Below are positions 1 through 5,947 of a stretch of 5,947 nt of DNA, one piece after another. Each line of letters starts with the position of its first letter. Position 1 is the stretch's first letter. Source of the DNA: Quisquiliibacterium sp. (GTDB lineage: Bacteria > Pseudomonadota > Gammaproteobacteria > Burkholderiales > Burkholderiaceae_E). Under the pieces are notes generated by a model. The model saw only the letters and a list, made by a program, of their open reading frames with translations, had not been told where the DNA came from and searched no databases. The position numbers and the translations under genes are program-made. The DNA is taken from assembly GCA_030830765.1 (NCBI GenBank), contig JAURMJ010000038.1:1-5947 (forward strand), written 5' to 3'.

Positions 1-427
1 CGACCTGCGGATTGCTGAGGAGGACGCCCGGTTCGGGGTGCCCGCGGCGCGACTGGGTCTGGGCTACGAATTTTCAGGCGTTCGCAAGCTGGTCGACGTG
101 GTCGGTCCTTCATTTGCCAAGGAAATCTTCTACACGGCCCGTCACTTCAGCGCTGCAGAAGCGCTGACGATGGGACTGTTGAATCGCGCCGTGCCCGGCG
201 ATCAGCTCGAGCAGTTCGTTCGCGACTATGCCGGCATGATTGCCCGGAATGCGCCGCTGACTGTCGCGTCAATCAAGACACTGGTCGGGCAAGCCATCGA
301 AGACGAATCCCGGCGTGACCCCGATCTGTGCAGCGCGGTTGTCGACCGCTGCTTCCAGAGTCTCGATTACATCGAGGGACGTACTGCGTTCATGGAAAAA
401 CGCGAGCCGGTCTTCACGGGGCGCTGA
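1..427 (+). CDS. Enoyl-CoA hydratase/isomerase (crotonase) family protein, C-terminal part
   Basis: The reading frame is open from the window edge (first full codon at base 2) to TGA at 425-427, giving about 141 residues; the N-terminal half, with the first oxyanion-hole segment and the GGG-x-E region, lies upstream. The visible part starts at the typical crotonase stretch DLRIAEEDARFGVP, continues through ARLGLGY, and has the helix 'FSAAEALTMGLLNRAVP' that matches the family's 'A..A...GLV..VV' signature. A GTG at 38 is internal and not the start. Crotonases are cytosolic enzymes acting on acyl-CoA thioesters. In classical hydratases the residue after FGxP is the second catalytic Glu (Glu164 in rat mitochondrial hydratase); here it is Ala, so the reaction may be isomerisation, hydrolysis, C-C cleavage or a variant hydration. 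It ends 60 bases before the transporter operon on the same strand. Family assignment is firm; substrate and reaction are unknown. Confidence 0.9.
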   Translation, partial: DLRIAEEDARFGVPAARLGLGYEFSGVRKLVDVVGPSFAKEIFYTARHFSAAEALTMGLLNRAVPGDQLEQFVRDYAGMIARNAPLTVASIKTLVGQAIEDESRRDPDLCSAVVDRCFQSLDYIEGRTAFMEKREPVFTGR

Positions 428-475
428 GCCTCGGAAACCGTCAAGCCTGAATACAGACCTACAAGACCACTACGG

Positions 476-481
476 AAGGAG
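476..481 (+). promoter_or_regulatory. Ribosome binding site deciding the start of the solute-binding protein
   Basis: AAGGAG lies 6 bases before ATG at 488 but only 3 bases before the in-frame GTG at 485. The spacing favours ATG 488 as the true start and gives a normal signal peptide beginning MKRR. Confidence 0.7.
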
Positions 482-487
482 ACTGTG

Positions 488-1537
488 ATGAAACGACGCA
501 CAATTGGCCGATTGTTAGCCATCGCCGCAATGGGTGCCGGCATTGCCGCGGCCCCGGTCATGGCTGAAATGCCAGCCTGGGAAAAGACGCTTTACGAAGC
601 GGCCAAGAAAGAAAAAGAGTTTACGGTTTACACCGCGCACTACAACACCGAGGAAGCAGCCAAGCTGTGCGCTGCGTTCGAGAAGAAGTATCCGGGCGTG
701 AAGTGCAATTTCGTGCGCACCACTGCGCAGGTGGCCTATCAGCGTTTTCAGCAGGACCTGAAGGCAAACAAGCCAGTCGCTTCTTTGTTCAGCAGCACCG
801 ATGTCGGTCATTATGTCGATCTGAAAAAGCGCGGCATTCTGATGCAGTACAAACCGAACAACCTGGCAAAGATGGTTGATTCGCTCAAGCCCTACAACGA
901 TGCCGATGGCAATTATCACGTCACCGCAGCAGCGCTGATGCTGATTACCTATAACTCCAGTCTGGTGTCGGAGAAAGATGCTCCGAAGAACTGGCCTGAT
1001 CTGCTCGACCCGAAGTGGAAGAAGAAAGTCTCGATCGGACACCCGGCGTTCAGCGGCTATGTCGGCACCTGGGTCGTTCTGATGCGCAAGCTGTACGGCT
1101 GGGACTACTTCGAGAAGCTTGAGAAGAACGAGCCCCAGATCGGTCGTTCGGTGAATGACACGGTGACGATGCTCAATGCCAAGGAGCGCTGGGTTGCGGC
1201 CGGCCCCGAAGCCACGACACTGCTCAGCCGCGACAAAGGGAACCCACTCGCCGTGATTTATCCGACCGACGGTGCGCTGCTGATGGTGTCCCCGAGCGGC
1301 ATCCCGAAGAATGCGCCCTCGCCCAACGCAGCCAAGCTTTATCTGGAGTTCCTGATGGACAAGGAAGCGGCCGAGACCCAGGTCAAGAGTCACTCCCTGT
1401 CGGTGATCAAGGGCATTGCACCGGGTAAAGGTGCGAAGCCGCTTGAGCAGATCAAGGTGGTTCGTCCGACGCAGGACGAAATCGTCAAGGGGATCCCGGA
1501 GGTCAAGGAGAAGTTCCGCGACACCTTCGGTATCTGA
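488..1537 (+). CDS. ABC transporter periplasmic solute-binding protein, AfuA/FbpA-like
   Basis: A 349-residue protein, normal length for the ferric-type extracellular solute-binding family. Residues 1-26 form a Sec signal peptide: basic MKRR, hydrophobic core LLAIAAMGAGIAAA, and probable cleavage after V-M-A (26/27). The mature part opens with a helix (WEKTLYEAAKKE) then FTVYTAH, the family's usual first strand. The C-terminal 'SPNAAKLYLEFLMDKEAAE' is characteristic of AfuA-like proteins. It should capture a ligand in the periplasm and deliver it to the permease encoded 35 bases downstream. I do not find the Tyr-Tyr pair that binds iron in FbpA; the corresponding region reads AAGPEATTLLSRDKG, then IYPTDGALL. 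An organic anion ligand is therefore plausible, especially beside CoA-ester enzymes. The only two cysteines, Cys61 and Cys73, could form a disulfide. The family is secure, the ligand is not. Confidence 0.92.
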   Translation: MKRRTIGRLLAIAAMGAGIAAAPVMAEMPAWEKTLYEAAKKEKEFTVYTAHYNTEEAAKLCAAFEKKYPGVKCNFVRTTAQVAYQRFQQDLKANKPVASLFSSTDVGHYVDLKKRGILMQYKPNNLAKMVDSLKPYNDADGNYHVTAAALMLITYNSSLVSEKDAPKNWPDLLDPKWKKKVSIGHPAFSGYVGTWVVLMRKLYGWDYFEKLEKNEPQIGRSVNDTVTMLNAKERWVAAGPEATTLLSRDKGNPLAVIYPTDGALLMVSPSGIPKNAPSPNAAKLYLEFLMDKEAAETQVKSHSLSVIKGIAPGKGAKPLEQIKVVRPTQDEIVKGIPEVKEKFRDTFGI

Positions 1538-1572
1538 CCCGCATCTGCTGATCCGAGAACCAGGCCAACGCA

Positions 1573-3288
1573 ATGATGAATTCTTCGCTCAGTGCTCGTT
1601 TGAAACATCTGGACCGTTCGTCCTGGATCTGGATCATCGCGATCGCGATCCTGCTGTTCCTGGTCGTGAACCCGTTCTATCGCCTGTTGCTGGTCAGTTT
1701 CCAGGATCAGGAGACCGGCGGGTTCACGCTGGCCAACTACGCGGCTGCCTACGGGCGTAGTCGTTACATCACGGCACTGGTCAATTCGCTGCAACTCGGA
1801 TTGATGGCAGCCTGCCTGTGCGTGTTGTTCGGAGTTCCAATGGCCTGGGCCTTGTCGCGGACCGACATGCCCTGTAAAGGTCTGATCTGGATCAGCATTC
1901 TCGGAACGTTCGTTATCCCGCCTTACTTGGGCGCGGTCGGCTGGATCCTGCTTGCCGGCCCGAACGCAGGTTGGCTGAACCGTCTGGTTGTTGAACTGTT
2001 CGGTGTCGAATCCGGACCCTTCAACATCTACAGCATGACCGGGCTGGTGGTGGTGGTCGCCTGCTACAGCTTTCCGTACGTGTTTGTATTCACCAAATCG
2101 GCGCTCGATCTGGTTTCATCGGAAATGGAGGATGCGGCCAGCGTGCTCGGTGCCAGTAACTTGCGCACAACGATGTCGATCACGCTGCCTCTGGCACTGC
2201 CCGCGATTCTGGGCGCATTTATTCTCGTCTTCCTTGAGGCGATTGCTCTGTTTGGGTCGCCGGCGCTGTTGGCCCTGCCCGGGCGCTTTCATGTGGTAAC
2301 CACGCAGTTGTGGCAGTTCTTTGAGCATCCACCACGGGTCGGGGTTGCCTCTGCGTATGCCATGCCGTTGCTGTTGGTCACGATCCTGCTGTACTGGCTG
2401 CAGCGTCGCATTACGCATCGCAAGGGCTACGTTGCGCTGACCGGCAAGGGCGGTGAGCGGCGTCCTATTCCGCTGGGGAAATGGCGCTGGGCAATGCTGG
2501 GTTACTGCCTGGCGGTCTGCACGTTGTCGTTCTTCATGCCGATGGTCGTGATTTTGCAGGCCTCTCTGGCTAAAGCTTGGGGACGCGGGTTCTCGCTGGA
2601 CAACCTGACGCTGAACAATCTTTATTTCACAATCTTTGAGAACAATCTGACGCAGAACGCCACCGTCAATACCTTTCTGTATGCGGGGGCGGCCTCACTG
2701 ATTGCGATCTCGCTGGCGCTCTGCATTTCCTACATAGTCAACCGGAATTTGGTCGGTCCGCGCGTCGGTGGTGTGCTGTCCTTCCTGACAATGTCGCCGT
2801 TCGTCATTCCAGGCATCGTGCTGGCGATCGGATTTTATGCGGCTTACACAAGCCCACCGCTGGTCCTCTATGGCACCGGTTGGATCCTGATCTTCGCGTT
2901 CGCAACCCGTTTCCTGCCGATTGCCTTCACGAACAGCAACGCGGCAATCCGCAGCATCAATCCGGAGCTTGAAGAGGCGGTCCGCACACTTGGGGGAACA
3001 CGCTTAACGGCCATCCGACGCGTGGTGGCGCCACTACTCAAGCGCAGTCTGGCCGGCGCCTTCATTCTGGTCTTCATTCCAGCCACTCGGGAACTGAGCG
3101 CTGCGATCTTTCTTTATTCAATTGACAGTCAGGTGCTTTCGGTTCTGCTGTTCGACAAGAGCGATGAGGGCAATTTCGAGATGCTTGCCTCGATCGGGCT
3201 GGTCCTGGTGTTCATTACGGTAGCGCTGATCCTGATCGGTTTCAGGTTGATGGGTCGCGACTTCATGCTGCGTAGAACGAGCAGTTGA
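1573..3288 (+). CDS. ABC transporter permease, fused double-domain FbpB/AfuB type
   Basis: A 571-residue inner-membrane protein with two homologous permease halves, about six membrane segments each. The first half begins with a short cytoplasmic lead and a helix from about residue 18. A basic linker (about residues 277-311, rich in Arg, Lys and Gly) joins the second half, which starts near WRWAMLGY. Each half carries an EAA loop, the site that docks on the ATPase: residues 184-193 (EMEDAASVLG) followed by ITLPLALPA, and residues 465-474 (ELEEAVRTLG) followed by VVAPLLKRSLA. One polypeptide thus supplies both halves of the channel, as usual in ferric/AfuB-type importers. Start choice is soft: two adjacent ATG codons (1573, 1576) and only a weak CAGG upstream. 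It lies 35 bases after the binding protein and 97 bases before the ATPase, so the three genes very likely form an operon. Confidence 0.93.
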   Translation: MMNSSLSARLKHLDRSSWIWIIAIAILLFLVVNPFYRLLLVSFQDQETGGFTLANYAAAYGRSRYITALVNSLQLGLMAACLCVLFGVPMAWALSRTDMPCKGLIWISILGTFVIPPYLGAVGWILLAGPNAGWLNRLVVELFGVESGPFNIYSMTGLVVVVACYSFPYVFVFTKSALDLVSSEMEDAASVLGASNLRTTMSITLPLALPAILGAFILVFLEAIALFGSPALLALPGRFHVVTTQLWQFFEHPPRVGVASAYAMPLLLVTILLYWLQRRITHRKGYVALTGKGGERRPIPLGKWRWAMLGYCLAVCTLSFFMPMVVILQASLAKAWGRGFSLDNLTLNNLYFTIFENNLTQNATVNTFLYAGAASLIAISLALCISYIVNRNLVGPRVGGVLSFLTMSPFVIPGIVLAIGFYAAYTSPPLVLYGTGWILIFAFATRFLPIAFTNSNAAIRSINPELEEAVRTLGGTRLTAIRRVVAPLLKRSLAGAFILVFIPATRELSAAIFLYSIDSQVLSVLLFDKSDEGNFEMLASIGLVLVFITVALILIGFRLMGRDFMLRRTSS

Positions 3289-3344
3289 GCCAACCCCCAC
3301 AGATAACAACAGGCACACGCAAAGACACTCGGGCGTTACAACAC

Positions 3345-3369
3345 GATCCGGATATGCGACACCCGGATC
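3345..3369 (+). other. Inverted repeat ahead of the ATPase gene
   Basis: GATCCGG (3345-3351) is the exact reverse complement of CCGGATC (3363-3369), with an 11-base loop. It sits in the 97-base gap between permease and ATPase, ending four bases before the GGAG ribosome site. No T-tract follows, so it is not a terminator; a role in mRNA stability or translation tuning is possible but unproven. Short GC-rich inverted repeats also arise by chance. Confidence 0.3.
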
Positions 3370-3372
3370 CAC

Positions 3373-3376
3373 GGAG
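3373..3376 (+). promoter_or_regulatory. Ribosome binding site of the ATPase gene
   Basis: GGAG, nine bases before ATG 3386, supports that start. The protein from this Met begins directly at the usual N-terminal strand of ABC ATPases (KLVLRNLSRTFG). Confidence 0.6.
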
Positions 3377-3385
3377 ATTCAATCA

Positions 3386-4456
3386 ATGAGCAAACTGGTG
3401 CTGCGTAATCTTTCACGCACCTTCGGCAGCTTCACCGCGGTCGACAATCTGGATCTCACCCTCAACGAGGGCGAGCTGATCTCGCTGCTGGGGCCCTCCG
3501 GCTGTGGAAAGACCACGACGCTACGGATGATTGCTGGCTTCATCCCGCCAACCGGCGGGACGATCGAAGTCGACGGCAAGCTGGTTTCGTCACCTGGTTC
3601 CTGCCTGCCGCCGGAAAAGCGCGAGATGTCGATGATCTTCCAGAGCTATGCGATCTGGCCGAACATGACCGTGGCCGAGAACGTGGCATTCGGTCTGAAG
3701 CTGCGCAAGATCGACAGCGCTGAGATTAAACGCCGCGTCGGCGAGATTCTTGAGGTCGTCAAGATGGGGGCGCTGGGGGATCGTTATCCGGCCGAATTGT
3801 CTGGCGGTCAGCAGCAGCGGGTCTCGCTGGCTCGCGCGATTGTTGTCAAGCCGTCGGTCCTGCTGCTCGATGAGCCTTTGTCGAATCTCGATGCGAATCT
3901 GCGCGAGGAGATGCGCTTCGAGATCCGCCGCTTGCATGACGAATTCAAGATCACGATGGTCTATGTCACCCATGACCAGGCTGAGGCAATGGTCACCTCA
4001 GACCGCATTGCCGTGATGAACAAGGGCCGCATTGAACGTATCGATGTGCCCTATGAGATCTATCGCAATCCGAAGACGCGTTTTGTTGCCGGTTTTATCG
4101 GGCGCACGAATTTTATCGATGGCCGGCTTGCAGACGGTCAAGTCCATTTTCCCGGCTTTTCCATTCCCGCCGAATCCCTGCAGTCGGACACTCCGTTGGG
4201 CAGCGAAGTGTATGTCTCGGCCAGGCCGCAGAGCATTCACCTTCATCGTGAGGCACCCGCTGCCGCTGCCGGGCGCTGCTGTGTTGCGGGGACGGTTCAG
4301 CTTCGGGCGTATCTCGGTGAATACTGGGACTACCACGTGATGCTGCCAGGTGCTTCTGAGGCTTTGCGTGTGACTGCGCGTCCGCAGGAAGTGTTCGAGG
4401 TCGGGACGCAGGTTCAGGTCGAGATTGACCTGACACAGCTGACGGTCTTGGTCTGA
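3386..4456 (+). CDS. ABC transporter ATP-binding protein, FbpC/PotA-like with C-terminal TOBE region
   Basis: A 356-residue cytoplasmic ATPase that powers the importer by docking on the two EAA loops of the permease. All catalytic motifs are intact: Walker A GPSGCGKT (36-43), Q-loop Gln86 in IFQSYAIWP, ABC signature LSGGQ (138-142), Walker B LLLDEP (159-164) with Asp162 and Glu163, D-loop SNLD (166-169), and switch His196 in VTHDQAEA. After about residue 240 comes a beta-rich tail with SARPQSIHLH (278-287), consistent with the TOBE regulatory region of the MalK/PotA/FbpC group. Length is normal for that group. The family often carries a 'Q.G.P.EIY' turn; here it reads ERIDVPYEIY, a mild departure. 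Motifs cannot separate iron, polyamine or organic-anion importers, so the substrate must come from the binding protein. It is the last gene of the transporter operon. Confidence 0.96.
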   Translation: MSKLVLRNLSRTFGSFTAVDNLDLTLNEGELISLLGPSGCGKTTTLRMIAGFIPPTGGTIEVDGKLVSSPGSCLPPEKREMSMIFQSYAIWPNMTVAENVAFGLKLRKIDSAEIKRRVGEILEVVKMGALGDRYPAELSGGQQQRVSLARAIVVKPSVLLLDEPLSNLDANLREEMRFEIRRLHDEFKITMVYVTHDQAEAMVTSDRIAVMNKGRIERIDVPYEIYRNPKTRFVAGFIGRTNFIDGRLADGQVHFPGFSIPAESLQSDTPLGSEVYVSARPQSIHLHREAPAAAAGRCCVAGTVQLRAYLGEYWDYHVMLPGASEALRVTARPQEVFEVGTQVQVEIDLTQLTVLV

Positions 4457-4470
4457 AGCGATTGTTCCGG

Positions 4471-4522
4471 GCCCCTGAATGTTCAGTTTCAGGGGTGATG
4501 GAGCACTCGCTTTTTTCTTTTT
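4471..4522 (+). terminator. Possible terminator after the transporter operon
   Basis: CCCCTGAA (4472-4479) pairs exactly with TTCAGGGG (4488-4495) around an 8-base loop, 15 bases after the ATPase stop. A strong T-rich stretch follows (TTTTTT at 4511-4516, then C and TTTTT at 4518-4522). The T-run begins about 15 bases beyond the stem instead of directly after it, so this is not a textbook intrinsic terminator. It may be inefficient and allow read-through into the CoA-transferase. Confidence 0.4.
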
Positions 4523-4567
4523 GATAGGTTTTTTGCCTGGGCCGTGCGTATGGTCGCGGTCGGCATC

Positions 4568-4571
4568 GGAG
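4568..4571 (+). promoter_or_regulatory. Ribosome binding site of the CoA-transferase gene
   Basis: GGAG, seven bases before ATG 4579. The spacing supports this start, and the protein from it begins at the family's usual 'PLEGVRVLDLT' opening. Confidence 0.65.
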
Positions 4572-4578
4572 ATGCTCG

Positions 4579-5796
4579 ATGACTCTCCCTCTTGAAGGCG
4601 TGCGCGTCCTTGACCTCACCAATGTGATGGCAGGCCCCTACTGTTCGATGGTGCTTGGTGACATGGGCGCTGATGTCATCAAGATCGAGGCTTTTCCGGG
4701 CGGTGATTCCTCGCGGCGTTTCACGCCGCTGGTCAACGGCGAGTCGTACTGCTTCGCAGTGCTTAATCGCAACAAGCGCAGCCTGGCGCTGGACCTGAAA
4801 AGCGAGCAGGGCAAGGAAATCTTCAACAAGTTGGCTGCCCAGGCTGACATCATCACCGAGAACTTCCGCCCGGGCGTGGTTAAAAAGCTGGGCATCGATT
4901 ACGACAGCGTTGCGAAGTTCAACCCAGCGGTCGTCTACGCGTCGATGTCCGGGTTTGGACAGACGGGGCCCTATGGCCATAAAGGGGGCTTTGACATCAT
5001 CGCGCAGGGCATGTCCGGCATCATGATGATGACTGGCTACCCGGGTGGCCGCCCGGCCAAGGTCGGCATTGCGATGAACGATATTTCCAGCGGCGTGACG
5101 GCCTTGTACGGCATTCTTGGTGCCTACATCGGTCGCCTTCGCAGCGGCAAGGGGCAGTATCTGGAGACCTCCTTGCTGGAGGCGGGTCTTGCCTGGACGC
5201 AATGGGAATTCGGCGCCTACTTCGGCGGCGGTGAATTGCCAGGCGCGACCGGCACCCGGCATCGGCGCTCCGCGCCCTATCAGGCCTACCGGACGCAAGA
5301 CGGCTATGTGACGGTGGGTGCCAACAACGGCAAGCTGTGGCAGAACTTCTGCAACATTGTCTGCAACAAGCCCGAATGGCTGACCGATCCGCGCTTTGCA
5401 ACCGATGTTGCCCGGCTGGAAAACGTTGACGCACTCGAGACCGAGATCGAAACGGTGTTTGCGGGGGCGCCAACGGAGCACTGGGTCGAGTTGCTGGACA
5501 AGGCTGCCGTGCCCGGTGGTCCGGTTTATCGCTATGAACAGATTCTGGCCGATCCGCACATCAAGGCCCGGCAGATGGTGGTGGATATCGACCATCCGAA
5601 GATCGGGCCGATGAAAACGCTTGGGCTGCCGATCAAAAGTACCGGGGATTTGACGTCAATCCGGAAGCCTGCTCCGATGCTGGGGCAGCATTCGGCTCAG
5701 GTACTCGAGGAACTGGGTTTCTCTGCGGAGGATGTGCTGCGCCTGTTCGAGCAGGGCGTGGTTTTCGACGCCGAACGGGTTACCAAGAGCAGCTAG
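4579..5796 (+). CDS. CaiB/BaiF family (family III) CoA-transferase
   Basis: A complete 405-residue cytosolic enzyme, the usual length for family III CoA-transferases, which move CoA from one acyl-CoA to a free carboxylic acid. The N-terminus PLEGVRVLDLTNVMAGPY is diagnostic, followed by LGDMGADVIKIE (26-37), NRNKRSLALDL (63-73), ENFRPGV (94-100) and SGFGQTGPY (124-132). The catalytic aspartate, which forms the acyl anhydride and matches Asp169 of formyl-CoA transferase, is Asp168 in GIAMNDISSG. The chain runs through the second domain (PYQAYRTQDGYVTVGA, and VPGGPVYR near the C-terminal side) to a normal end, so nothing looks broken. Members include oxalate, carnitine, bile-acid and benzylsuccinate enzymes; the motifs do not tell which acid is used. 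Its position after a solute importer suggests it activates the imported acid, which is an inference. Confidence 0.95.
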   Translation: MTLPLEGVRVLDLTNVMAGPYCSMVLGDMGADVIKIEAFPGGDSSRRFTPLVNGESYCFAVLNRNKRSLALDLKSEQGKEIFNKLAAQADIITENFRPGVVKKLGIDYDSVAKFNPAVVYASMSGFGQTGPYGHKGGFDIIAQGMSGIMMMTGYPGGRPAKVGIAMNDISSGVTALYGILGAYIGRLRSGKGQYLETSLLEAGLAWTQWEFGAYFGGGELPGATGTRHRRSAPYQAYRTQDGYVTVGANNGKLWQNFCNIVCNKPEWLTDPRFATDVARLENVDALETEIETVFAGAPTEHWVELLDKAAVPGGPVYRYEQILADPHIKARQMVVDIDHPKIGPMKTLGLPIKSTGDLTSIRKPAPMLGQHSAQVLEELGFSAEDVLRLFEQGVVFDAERVTKSS

Positions 5797-5822
5797 CAGC
5801 GTTTCTGCTCGGATTCGTGCGC

Positions 5823-5947
5823 TTAGCAGGTATTCGCATTTCCGCTGGAGTTCCCGCAGCTTGGATTGTTGCCACCGCCGTTTCCACCGCCACCGCCGTT
5901 TCCACCGCCACCGCCGTTTCCACCGCCACCGCCGTTTCCACCGCCAC
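5823..5947 (-). CDS. Gly/Asn-repeat protein, C-terminal end only
   Basis: On the minus strand a frame is open from the window edge to TAA (complement of 5823-5825), giving 40 visible residues. They are repeats of the hexapeptide GGNGGG, encoded by an exact 18-bp repeat, followed by a non-repetitive tail GNNPSCGNSSGNANTC and the stop. The tail carries two cysteines, one of them the last residue. The start lies outside the window. I do not recognise the family. Gly/Asn-rich low-complexity ends are common in secreted or surface proteins and in flexible linkers, so an exported protein is a guess. The gene converges on the CoA-transferase with a 26-base gap. The other strand and frames give PPPPPF, ATAVST or His/Arg repeats with no good start, so the minus frame is preferred, but the coding call rests on little sequence. 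Confidence 0.55.
   Translation of the reverse strand, partial: GGGNGGGGGNGGGGGNGGGGGNGGGNNPSCGNSSGNANTC
5871..5947. repeat. Perfect 18-bp tandem repeat (at least 4.3 copies)
   Basis: The unit GCCACCGCCGTTTCCACC repeats without a single mismatch from 5871, with four full copies to 5942 and five more bases to the window edge; the array continues beyond. Eighteen is a multiple of three, so copy-number changes would add or remove six residues without shifting the minus-strand frame. Confidence 0.95.

Noticed and set aside
38..427. GTG at 38 as the start of a short 129-residue protein
   Set aside because: The same frame is open to the window edge and the residues before the GTG (DLRIAEEDARFG) match the crotonase family, so this is an internal Val of a truncated gene.
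428..487. Promoter for the transporter operon in the 60-base gap after the crotonase gene
   Set aside because: I found no credible -35/-10 pair or operator there. Read-through from the crotonase gene is equally possible.
515..1573. Long antisense open frame (about 350 codons) opposite the solute-binding protein
   Set aside because: The sense strand gives a clear signal peptide and family motifs. The antisense product is Arg/His/Gln-rich with no recognisable domain, as expected from a GC-rich shadow frame.
4521..4554. TTGATA at 4521-4526 as a -35 box for a CoA-transferase promoter
   Set aside because: No good -10 element lies at 16-18 bases; the nearest TATGGT is 22 bases away, and TTGATA falls in the T-rich stretch where such matches arise easily.
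4489..5595. Long antisense open frame (about 368 codons) opposite the CoA-transferase
   Set aside because: It mirrors a complete, motif-rich CoA-transferase gene and shows no domain of its own.
5787..5810. GAGCAG/CTGCTC (or AGCAG/CTGCT) inverted repeat at the end of the CoA-transferase gene as a bidirectional terminator
   Set aside because: The stem is only 5-6 bp, overlaps the stop codon region and has no T-tract on either strand.
5869..5947. Plus-strand reading of the repeat as a Pro-rich (PPPPPF) or ATAVST repeat protein
   Set aside because: No convincing start codon with a ribosome site precedes it, and the frame would begin just after the CoA-transferase stop. The minus strand gives a plausible tail and stop.

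Overview
This window reads as ordinary chromosomal DNA of a moderately high-GC proteobacterium, probably beta- or gammaproteobacterial. That placement is inferred from codon use, the Gram-negative style signal peptide and the style of the genes; nothing in the window fixes the genus. All main genes lie on the + strand and follow each other closely.

Layout: (1) The window opens inside a crotonase-fold (enoyl-CoA hydratase/isomerase family) gene ending at 427. (2) A complete three-gene ABC importer of the ferric/AfuA-FbpABC type follows: a periplasmic solute-binding protein (488-1537), a fused double permease (1573-3288) and an ATPase (3386-4456). (3) A hairpin and T-rich stretch (about 4471-4522) separates this from a complete family III (CaiB/BaiF) CoA-transferase (4579-5796). 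(4) The last 125 bases hold the 3' end of a gene on the opposite strand. It encodes a Gly/Asn repeat protein built on a perfect 18-bp tandem repeat and ending in a short Cys-containing tail; its start lies beyond the window.

How the genes may work together: the importer resembles transporters usually labelled 'iron(III)', but its binding protein shows no Tyr-Tyr metal-binding pair, and acyl-CoA enzymes flank the operon on both sides. The simplest inference is uptake of an organic acid, CoA activation by the CoA-transferase, and processing of the acyl-CoA by the crotonase. The substrate cannot be read from the sequence. The crotonase also lacks the second catalytic glutamate of classical hydratases, so its reaction may not be simple hydration.

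I see no RNA genes, insertion sequences, CRISPR arrays or phage genes. The least expected element is the minus-strand Gly/Asn repeat gene at the right edge; the rest looks like a recognisable catabolic/transport cluster rather than a new system.
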